Source of the DNA: a virus
Virus record (IMG/VR): IMGVR_UViG_3300025872_000257
Span: 1 to 26,670 of that record
Reading direction: 5' to 3' (one strand)
DNA length: 26,670 bases
This document shows, one piece after another, positions 21,285-26,670 of the stretch. The notes under the pieces were generated by a model. The model saw only the letters and a list, made by a program, of their open reading frames with translations. It was not told the origin of the DNA and made no database searches. The stretch's first letter is position 1; every line of letters starts with the position of its first letter. Made by a program: the position numbers and the translations under genes.

Positions 21285-21614
21285 ATGACTATAATACAAT
21301 TAGTATTAGTGTCTCTTTTGACCATACTGGGTATTAGACTCTATAAAAAGGGAATTGTATTCGTAGGTTCACTTTATGTAGCAATAAGAAATAATGGTTC
21401 TGATACCGCTCCCTATGTATCCAAGGGGATATACCGAGAGTTGTACCCGCCTTGGCGCAGGGGTTCCGGTATAGAATTCCGAGTGTCCAAGTATGTTCTG
21501 CATGTAGGAATCTGTAAAAAGGTTTCTCCAGAGACATCTGAAGAGGGGTTCCTACAGGCGATGGACGGCAAGTGGTTAGACTTGGACGTAGACGCTATAA
21601 AGAGATGGAACTGA
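21285..21614 (+). CDS. Membrane-anchored hypothetical protein
   Basis: 109 residues: MTIIQLVLVSLLTILGIRLY at the start is one transmembrane helix (residues 3-18) with a basic flank (YKKG), giving an N-out or signal-anchor topology. The remainder is soluble (PPWRRGSGIEFRVSKYVLHV, GKWLDLDVDAIKRWN). No family recognised. The ATG at 21285 comes 2 bp after the preceding stop and has only a weak GGGTAA ribosome-binding signal. It overlaps the next start (TGATG). Compositionally it is AT-rich, like its neighbour at 20713. Confidence 0.65.
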   Translation: MTIIQLVLVSLLTILGIRLYKKGIVFVGSLYVAIRNNGSDTAPYVSKGIYRELYPPWRRGSGIEFRVSKYVLHVGICKKVSPETSEEGFLQAMDGKWLDLDVDAIKRWN

Positions 21615-21835
21615 TGAAACTGTTCAACAAGCCGAGTGTCAAACCATCCGTGCCCGCGAGAGTGTCTCGGATGTCAACCCCTGACCTAACTTCTTGGGCG
21701 AGTCTGCTTGTCATGCAGGCGGGCCAAGCACTGGACCACTGGACGTACCGTGACGGCCCTCACTCAGAGGTGACCGACACTTTGACTGCACTCAACCAAG
21801 TGTGGACTGAACTGCTGGGGCGCAAACGTGACTGA
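21614..21835 (+). CDS. Small conserved protein upstream of terminase
   Basis: 73 residues starting MKLFNKPSVKPSVPARVSRM, with STPDLTSWASLLVMQAGQAL and a C-terminal DTLTALNQVWTELLGRKRD. The helical, acidic-hydrophobic pattern 'DL..WA..L....G..LD.W..DG........A...L..V..EL' is familiar from short genes that precede the large terminase in actinophages. It may be a small-terminase-like DNA-recognition subunit or a terminase accessory, but this is not shown. The ATG overlaps the previous stop; the stop overlaps the terminase GTG start. Confidence 0.65.
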   Translation: MKLFNKPSVKPSVPARVSRMSTPDLTSWASLLVMQAGQALDHWTYRDGPHSEVTDTLTALNQVWTELLGRKRD

Positions 21836-23387
21836 CACCCTTGGCGATGAGGACCTTCTTGAAGAGGAGCCAGTACAAGAACTGGACGAAACATCCAGCG
21901 AGTTCATTGACCTGCTCGTGAAGAAACTGGTGCTGTTCACAGAGCAGTTCTGTGACGTTGAGTTGTTTCCCTACCAGTTGCCCATCGCGTACCGCGCCAT
22001 TGAGTCCATCGTCATAGGTGACGGTGAAGAACTGACACTCATCGCCACCCGCCAGTCGGGTAAGTCAGAAGTGCTCTCTAACGTCATGGCTGCCATGATG
22101 GTTATCCTTCCTAAACTCGCCAAGGTATATCCAACGTGGTTGGGCAAGTTTGAGAAGGGTTTCCTAGTGGGTGTCTTCGCCCCTGTGGAGGACCAAGCGG
22201 ACACCGTGTTCAGTCGTATCGTATCGCGCCTCACGAGCGACCACGCCATGGACTTCCTGCTTGACCCAGAGATTGACGATAAGACCACATCAGGAGGTTC
22301 CCGCGGTAAGGGGCGCGCCATATCCCTGAAGAACAGCGGGTCTCTCTGCCGTATGCAGACCTGTAACCCTAAGGCCAAGATCGAATCGAAGACGTACCAC
22401 TTCATCCTCGTTGACGAAGCCCAAGAGGCTGACGAGGTAATGATTACCAAGTCGATCAAGCCCATGTTGGCGTTCAACAACGGAACCATCATGCTCACCG
22501 GTACCGCGGTGCGTAACAAGTCGTATTTCTATAAGGCTATTCAATACAACAAGCGCCGTGATGTGAATGCCCGTAGAGGCCATCGTCAGGCGCACTTTGA
22601 GTACGATTGGCGCGTAGCAGCAAAGTACAACCAGAACTACGCACGATTCATCTCAAAAGAGAAACTGCGTATTGGCGAAGACTCCGATGAGTTCCAGATG
22701 AGTTACTGCAACCGTTGGATTCTTGAGAAGGGCATGTTCGTAACCGACGAACGGCTAGAACGCATGTACGACCAGTCCATGGGATTGGTGAAACAGTGGT
22801 GGAGAACCCCCGTGGTAGTGGGTATCGACGTGGCCCGCTCCAACGACTCAACGGTGGTCACTGTGGTGTGGGTCGACTGGGACCACCCGGATGGGTTTGG
22901 ATTCTACGAGCACCGTGTACTAAACTGGTTGGAAATCAACAACCTTGAGTGGGAGAAGCAATACTTTGAGATTATCGACTTCCTGCGAAACTATGATGTC
23001 TTCCGCATTGGAGTTGACAGTCAAGGTGTCGGCGGCGCTGTTGCAGAACGGCTACAGATTCTACTCCCACATATCGAAGTGCTGGCAGTCTCATCAGACT
23101 CCAAAACCCAAAATGACCGATGGGTTCATCTCACAGAACTGATCCAACGAGATCAACTTGTAATCCCCGGTCACTCAAAAGCACGCCGCACCAAGAACTG
23201 GAAACGCTTCAATCAACAGATGCTTGACCTAGAGAAGGTGCACCGAGGTCCGTACCTTCTAGCGGCAGCACCTGATGAGAAGGGCGCGTTTGACGACTAC
23301 CCTGACTCACTCGCAATAGCATGCAATCTTACCCAAGTAGATACCATGCCCCAAATAAGTGTAAGTGAGAGTCCCTTCTACCGATGA
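21828..23387 (+). CDS. terL: Large terminase subunit
   Basis: 519 residues. RQSGKS (75-80) is the Walker A motif and LVDEAQE (194-200) the Walker B plus catalytic Glu of the ATPase motor. The C-terminal RNase H-like nuclease carries Asp at about residues 334 (GIDVARSNDST), 397 (GVDSQG) and 493 (YPDSLA). It cuts concatemeric phage DNA and drives it into the procapsid through the portal. The length is in the usual 500-600 range. It starts at a GTG at 21828 overlapping the upstream gene. It is the most certain phage hallmark in the window; a portal gene follows 2.9 kb downstream. Confidence 0.95.
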   Translation: MTDTLGDEDLLEEEPVQELDETSSEFIDLLVKKLVLFTEQFCDVELFPYQLPIAYRAIESIVIGDGEELTLIATRQSGKSEVLSNVMAAMMVILPKLAKVYPTWLGKFEKGFLVGVFAPVEDQADTVFSRIVSRLTSDHAMDFLLDPEIDDKTTSGGSRGKGRAISLKNSGSLCRMQTCNPKAKIESKTYHFILVDEAQEADEVMITKSIKPMLAFNNGTIMLTGTAVRNKSYFYKAIQYNKRRDVNARRGHRQAHFEYDWRVAAKYNQNYARFISKEKLRIGEDSDEFQMSYCNRWILEKGMFVTDERLERMYDQSMGLVKQWWRTPVVVGIDVARSNDSTVVTVVWVDWDHPDGFGFYEHRVLNWLEINNLEWEKQYFEIIDFLRNYDVFRIGVDSQGVGGAVAERLQILLPHIEVLAVSSDSKTQNDRWVHLTELIQRDQLVIPGHSKARRTKNWKRFNQQMLDLEKVHRGPYLLAAAPDEKGAFDDYPDSLAIACNLTQVDTMPQISVSESPFYR

Positions 23388-23397
23388 GCCACAAAAG

Positions 23398-23406
23398 TGG
23401 TAATCT
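23398..23406 (+). promoter_or_regulatory. Extended -10 element before 23441
   Basis: TGG-TAATCT, inside an 11-bp word AAAAGTGGTAA (23393-23403) that recurs at 26193-26203. The region also folds as CCAC-AAAA-GTGG and GGTAA-TCT-TTACC. It lies in the 53-bp gap between terminase and the next gene. Confidence 0.4.
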
Positions 23407-23440
23407 TTACCAATAGACCCATCTCCATATAGGAGGAAAG

Positions 23441-23842
23441 ATGACTGTAGCCCCCAACCCTATGTTCCCTGAGAAGGGCGAGAACGTGTTTGAGCGTTCA
23501 CTGGCCCCCAGCATCCCCGGCAACCGTGGCCCCCTTCGTTTTGAAGAGGGTGTCGCCACTGACACCGACGTGCCCATGGACTTCGGCATCGGCGCTTACC
23601 GTGACACCGCTGGCCGTCAGGGTGGTCGCAACGGCACCGACCCAGAGATGTTCTTCAAGCACCCAGAGGACACCATGCGTGAGCGTGCTCACGTGGGCAG
23701 CGCCGCTTGGATCGACGCCCCCTCAGTGCTCCAAGAGTTCGTACAGGGTTCAATGGCCGGTGACGGTATGCCCATGTTTGAGTACGAGTACAACTCGGGT
23801 GGCTACACCAAGCGCCCCGCCCCCACGGTGGTGTACGACTGA
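23441..23842 (+). CDS. Hypothetical protein after the terminase
   Basis: 133 residues starting MTVAPNPMFPEKGENVFERS, Gly/Pro/Asp-rich without transmembrane helices. Features such as FGIGAYRDTAGRQGGRNGTD and EYEYNSGGYTKRPAPTVVYD suggest a structural, partially disordered protein, perhaps a head decoration or scaffold-like piece; it is far too short for a major capsid protein. AGGAGG lies 6 nt before the ATG. A promoter-like element and hairpins lie in the gap before it. It is coupled to 23842 by TGATG. Confidence 0.65.
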   Translation: MTVAPNPMFPEKGENVFERSLAPSIPGNRGPLRFEEGVATDTDVPMDFGIGAYRDTAGRQGGRNGTDPEMFFKHPEDTMRERAHVGSAAWIDAPSVLQEFVQGSMAGDGMPMFEYEYNSGGYTKRPAPTVVYD

Positions 23843-24225
23843 TGGCCCGCGGAGAAGACACTGGAGCACACCCCGGCAGGCAGGTCGGTAGGGACGCCCA
23901 TGCGGCGCGCTCACAAGGTATCCAACACCCACACGCGGCTGCGGCCGCGGGTGTCCCTGCGGGGTCACACTGGTCGAAGGGCTTTGTTGGTCAGGTAGTA
24001 GGCCACGACAATGGTAATACCTACTTTGACGCCAAGGCGTCGGGAGGCGGTTCGACCGACTCCCTCCCAATTAACTGGGCGGGCGGAAAGGACAACGTAG
24101 GCAAGACGCTGGCTATGATGCCCCAAAGAAATGCAAGCGGTGATACCACGTGGTCCGCAATGGATTTGGACGCGGCTCACCCCGACACTCGTGCCCAGTA
24201 CAAGCACCTGCCCGGGTACCGGTAA
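23842..24225 (+). CDS. Hypothetical Gly/His-rich protein
   Basis: 127 residues: MARGEDTGAHPGRQVGRDAH, an Ala/His-rich region, then SHWSKGFVGQVVGHDNGNTY and a C-terminus ending AQYKHLPGYR. No family recognised. It is coupled to the previous gene by a TGATG overlap and ends 21 bp before a strong terminator, so 23441 and 23842 probably form the end of the terminase transcript. Composition suggests a soluble virion or assembly factor. Confidence 0.6.
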   Translation: MARGEDTGAHPGRQVGRDAHAARSQGIQHPHAAAAAGVPAGSHWSKGFVGQVVGHDNGNTYFDAKASGGGSTDSLPINWAGGKDNVGKTLAMMPQRNASGDTTWSAMDLDAAHPDTRAQYKHLPGYR

Positions 24226-24246
24226 CCCATAACACTTCCTATCAGC

Positions 24247-24276
24247 AAAGGCCCACTCCTTCGGGGGTGGGCCTTT
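24247..24276 (+). terminator. Intrinsic terminator with UUCG loop
   Basis: AAAGGCCCACTCC, loop TTCG, GGGGTGGGCCTTT forms about 13 pairs (one G-U), followed by TTTT at 24273-24276. It separates the terminase unit from the next transcription unit, and its UUCG tetraloop adds stability. Confidence 0.85.
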
Positions 24277-24289
24277 TGCGTTGTGAACC

Positions 24290-24330
24290 TTGGAATACTC
24301 AGAGGTTGCTACACTCGTATTCCAACGAGT
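24290..24330 (+). promoter_or_regulatory. Promoter framed by a 9-bp inverted repeat
   Basis: TTGGAATAC (24290-24298) and GTATTCCAA (24317-24325) are a perfect inverted pair flanking the extended -10 TGC-TACACT (24307-24315). A second hairpin, ACTCGT-ATTCCA-ACGAGT (24313-24330), overlaps the start of the transcript. The design suggests a repressor-controlled promoter just downstream of a terminator. Confidence 0.6.
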
Positions 24331-24344
24331 AACAGGAGAAAGAA

Positions 24345-24512
24345 ATGCACCCCAAAGACGCCGCTCTCGCAGCAGTTTCCTATCTGCGCCGTCTGACCCC
24401 ACGAGGCCAACAAGAGGAGCAAGAACTCCTGCACGTTATCCAGTCACTTTCATCCTTCTCCAACACCATCAGTAACGGCTATACTGATAGAAGCGTTTCC
24501 AACGTGATGTAA
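24345..24512 (+). CDS. 55-residue hypothetical protein
   Basis: Starts MHPKDAALAAVSYLRRLTPR, then EEQELLHVIQSLSSFSNTIS and a Ser-rich end. Mostly helical and amphipathic; no family recognised. AGGAGAAAG lies just before the ATG. It is the first gene of the transcription unit controlled by the framed promoter at 24290-24330 and is followed 24 bp later by the HTH gene. Confidence 0.6.
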   Translation: MHPKDAALAAVSYLRRLTPRGQQEEQELLHVIQSLSSFSNTISNGYTDRSVSNVM

Positions 24513-24536
24513 CCCCATCTGCGAACGGAGTACTAC

Positions 24537-24812
24537 ATGACCACCGCACCCAGTCTGGTGCACGACCTGACTACAAGAGACTCCTCTGAAACCCGCACCC
24601 CCTGCACCTTCTCACTGATACAGCAGGCTATGACTCCAGAGGAATCAGAGGCGCTAACCAACGCCATGGCCCTTATCAAGGAAGACCGCGGGGTAGGGCG
24701 GGCCAAGGTGTACTCGTACGAGTGGTTGTCCGATGTGCTGAACAAGCACGGTCACCAAATCAGCACAAGCACCATTGGTCGTCACGCAAGGGGCAAATGT
24801 GGCTGCCAGTGA
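24537..24812 (+). CDS. HTH DNA-binding protein
   Basis: 91 residues. VYSYEWLSDVLNKHGHQIST, followed by STIGRHARGKCGCQ, reads as a C-terminal HTH with a conserved recognition helix (S-TIGRH) and terminal CGC. Similar short proteins in actinophages often lie near packaging or structural genes. It may regulate the framed promoter just upstream, or act as a terminase-associated DNA-recognition factor. GGAG is 7 nt before the ATG. The next gene starts inside its end (14-bp overlap). Confidence 0.7.
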   Translation: MTTAPSLVHDLTTRDSSETRTPCTFSLIQQAMTPEESEALTNAMALIKEDRGVGRAKVYSYEWLSDVLNKHGHQISTSTIGRHARGKCGCQ

Positions 24813-25962
24813 TCTGACCAAAGACTTGAGTACTGGTAACGCGGGGCGCTACGCCCTCGGCAAGATTGCCGAACTTCTAGCGCGCAACAACATCGACCCC
24901 GATGAGGTCGGGGAGATCAAGCGGGTATCCGTCTACCAGTCGCTCACAAAGAACGACGCTGGCGAGGCTGAGATACATGACCTGTTCGGCATCCAGATAA
25001 GCCCCAAGTTTGAGTCGGGTCCTGAGTGGCCTGTTGTACAGCCGGGGCCTGTTGTGAAGGTACCCCCGACCAAGGTCAAGGCCTCCAAGTCAGACTTCAA
25101 GACTTGCGTGGTTCTCCCCGACATGCAGATCGGGTACTACCGCAATGCTGCTGGGGACTTGGAGAGCACCCACGACGAAGAGGCTATGGATATCGCCCTT
25201 CAGATAACAGCACAAGTAAATCCGGATATGATCGTCATGGTCGGGGACAACCTTGACCTACCTGAGTTCGGACGATACCGGCTAAGTAACGCTTACGCTT
25301 TGACCACGCAAGCCTCCATTGATAGAGCAACGACGCTTTGCGCCCAGTTACGAGCAGCAGCACCTAACGCCGTGATTTACTGGATTTCCGGTAACCACGA
25401 AGAAAGGCTCGTTAACTATGTCATCGACAACGCCAAGGCAGCCATGGGACTTAAGCGCGGGAACACGCCAGAAGGGTGGCCGGTTCTCAGTGTTCCTTAC
25501 CTTTGTAGGTTTGATAGTTACGATATTAATTATGTACCGGGCTATCCTGCTGGTCAAGTCTGGGTTAACCAGCGTCTACGAATCATTCATGGAGACAAAG
25601 TCAGATCGAACGGATCGACAGCACACGCGTACCTCAACTCTCAAAAAACATCCGTGGTTTACGGACACATCCACCGCAGGGAGTGGGCAGAAAAGAGCAG
25701 GGAAGATTGGGACGGAGCCAAAACTATTATGGCCGCGTCCCCCGGCACATTAGCGAAGTGCTCGGGAGCAGTACCTTCTACAAAGGGTGGGATTGATCTG
25801 GATGGTCGCCCTCTCACTATTGTGGAAGACTGGCAGCAGGGTTTGGCCGTCATCAACTACGAGGAGGGGGACGGTGAGTTCTGGTATGAACAGATCGCAA
25901 TTCATAACCGAAGGGCCTTCTACCAAGGAAGAGTCTTCTCCCCAACACTTGGCCCTAGTTGA
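24799..25962 (+). CDS. Metallophosphoesterase
   Basis: 387 residues. Calcineurin-like metal-site motifs appear in order: DMQIG (Asp108), GDNLD (Asp150), GNHEER (Asn199, His200), HGDK (near residue 263) and GHIHRR (His290, His292). The first His of the usual DxH is replaced by Gln (DMQ), a variant. The enzyme hydrolyses phosphodiesters or phosphomonoesters of unknown identity; phage versions may act on DNA ends or host signalling nucleotides. GTG at 24799 with AAGGGG upstream is preferred over the frame's TTG at 24775. It overlaps the HTH gene and the next gene. Confidence 0.85.
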   Translation: MAASDLTKDLSTGNAGRYALGKIAELLARNNIDPDEVGEIKRVSVYQSLTKNDAGEAEIHDLFGIQISPKFESGPEWPVVQPGPVVKVPPTKVKASKSDFKTCVVLPDMQIGYYRNAAGDLESTHDEEAMDIALQITAQVNPDMIVMVGDNLDLPEFGRYRLSNAYALTTQASIDRATTLCAQLRAAAPNAVIYWISGNHEERLVNYVIDNAKAAMGLKRGNTPEGWPVLSVPYLCRFDSYDINYVPGYPAGQVWVNQRLRIIHGDKVRSNGSTAHAYLNSQKTSVVYGHIHRREWAEKSREDWDGAKTIMAASPGTLAKCSGAVPSTKGGIDLDGRPLTIVEDWQQGLAVINYEEGDGEFWYEQIAIHNRRAFYQGRVFSPTLGPS

Positions 25963-26194
25963 GATTCGCTGGATTGACGCGTTTGACGGTCCCCAAGGGT
26001 GGGTGTCCTACGACGACTACTCTCCAACTGGTGTCTCACCCGTTACTGTCGGGTTTCTCATGAAGGACTTCATGGTTGGGTACACGAGTGTGTGTTCATC
26101 GTACTTCTATGACGACAACAACCGACTAATAATCTCCAATCCAATACACATACCCACTGGTATGGTAAAGAAGGTTACGCCCTTTGTACATTAA
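25886..26194 (+). CDS. Conserved small phage protein
   Basis: 102 residues. The core VEIRWIDAFDGPQGWVSYDD, followed by SPVTVGFLMKDFMVGY and a C-terminal NPIHIPTGMVKKV, matches a common small phage protein pattern (V.W.D.....GW......VG.L......I.IP.G.I). Its function is unknown. ATG at 25886 overlaps the metallophosphoesterase gene by 77 bp; a TTG near 25949 would remove the overlap and is a real alternative. It is the last gene before the portal. Confidence 0.7.
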   Translation: MNRSQFITEGPSTKEESSPQHLALVEIRWIDAFDGPQGWVSYDDYSPTGVSPVTVGFLMKDFMVGYTSVCSSYFYDDNNRLIISNPIHIPTGMVKKVTPFVH

Positions 26195-26206
26195 AAGTGG
26201 TAAAGT
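26193..26206 (+). promoter_or_regulatory. Portal promoter candidate (repeat of 11-bp element)
   Basis: AAAAGTGGTAA (26193-26203) repeats the word at 23393-23403 exactly and contains TGG-TAAAGT, an extended -10. It begins at the previous gene's stop codon and lies about 45 bp upstream of the portal ATG. No -35 box is evident. Confidence 0.45.
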
Positions 26207-26245
26207 GTAATGCGACTCGTCATGACAGAGAGGGTCTAAATTCCC

Positions 26246-26670
26246 ATGGATTTCTGGTCACCCTCGTATAGGGCTAGTAGTAACGATTTAACAGTCTCCA
26301 TCTCCCCTCTCGGCCTCGTTGAGTTGGCTGACGAGGAGTTTGAAGTTCACGGCCCCCGCATGAACCGGTACTCAGCGGCGTGGGCTTTCTACCTCGGCCA
26401 TCACTGGTCATACCGCCGTGAAACCGGCGAGGCGAACATCACGATGAACTACGTTCGCACGATGTCCGACTACATCACTAACTTCTGTTTTGGTAAGGGC
26501 ATTCAGTTTAAAGTGCCCGAACAAAACGCAGCCGTTATTCCCTATCTGCTCCAGCAGGTTTGGGAAACACACAACAACAAGCACACCGTATTGTGGGAAC
26601 TTGGGCAACTCGCAAGTGTCACTGGTGATGCGTTCTGCAAGGTGGCTTACGAAGAGTCATACCAAGACGG
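26246..26670 (+). CDS. Portal protein, N-terminal part
   Basis: 141 codons are present; the gene continues beyond the right edge. It starts MDFWSPSYRASSNDLTVSIS. The run AWAFYLGHHWSYRRETGE, then MNYVRTMSDYITNFCFGKGI, is a portal-like pattern (Y.G.HW... R......NY....V......L.G). Portals form the dodecameric ring through which the terminase pumps DNA and which joins head and tail. AGAGGG lies about 11 nt before the ATG. The terminase-to-portal distance is 2.9 kb rather than immediate. Confidence 0.85.
   Translation, partial: MDFWSPSYRASSNDLTVSISPLGLVELADEEFEVHGPRMNRYSAAWAFYLGHHWSYRRETGEANITMNYVRTMSDYITNFCFGKGIQFKVPEQNAAVIPYLLQQVWETHNNKHTVLWELGQLASVTGDAFCKVAYEESYQD

Noticed and set aside
1-26670. 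tRNA, CRISPR, insertion-sequence or attachment sites
   Set aside because: No cloverleaf sequence, spacer-repeat array, transposase frame or integrase was found; short inverted repeats are better explained as operators and terminators.

Overview
This window looks like part of the genome of a tailed double-stranded DNA phage (probably a siphovirus) that infects an actinobacterium, or a closely related prophage. The evidence is a large terminase, the start of a portal gene, tail-fibre genes (collagen-like, beta-helix, Mtd-type and fibronectin III), an M15 endolysin with a peptidoglycan-binding domain, and DUF2746-like and short actinophage-type holins. Tight ATGA/TGATG gene overlaps and frequent GTG/TTG starts fit. 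No host gene, tRNA, integrase, insertion sequence or CRISPR array was seen. The actinobacterial host is inferred from gene families, not shown directly.

Layout. (1) 1-3179, minus strand: small early-type genes in overlapping operons. They include a P-loop kinase cut by the window edge, a CxxC mini-protein, coiled-coil and zinc-ribbon-like proteins, and an HTH protein at 2520-3179. Three near-identical palindromes of the CRP/GlxR type lie at 2361-2454. (2) 3180-3519: a divergent control region with four related ATAGCC half-sites and an extended -10 promoter. (3) 3520-8684, plus strand: accessory genes (HExxH metallopeptidase, unknown proteins, methyltransferase, glycosyltransferase-like protein), then a small membrane protein and two holin candidates, closed by a strong terminator. 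(4) 8785-12794, plus strand: a baseplate-like protein and a 1088-residue collagen/beta-helix tail fibre. (5) 12791-17241, minus strand: an inverted block of four virion-type genes, dominated by a protein with twenty 21-residue repeats around a LamG-like domain. (6) 17317-20703, plus strand: endolysin, Mtd_N tail fibre and fibronectin III protein, fired from a symmetric promoter palindrome shared with block 5. (7) 20713-26670, plus strand: KTSC-like protein, small membrane protein, terminase, two small proteins, terminator, an operator/promoter, HTH protein, metallophosphoesterase, a conserved small phage protein and the start of the portal gene.

How it works together. The minus-strand early genes probably take over host metabolism and regulation. 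The rightward units make the lysis proteins, adhesion fibres and packaging motor; capsid and tail-assembly genes presumably follow the portal beyond the window. The clearest unexplained features are the CRP-type operator triplet, recurrent leader hairpins before minus-strand genes, extended -10 promoters without -35 boxes, clamp-binding-like motifs in two accessory proteins, and the inverted 21-residue-repeat adhesin block.
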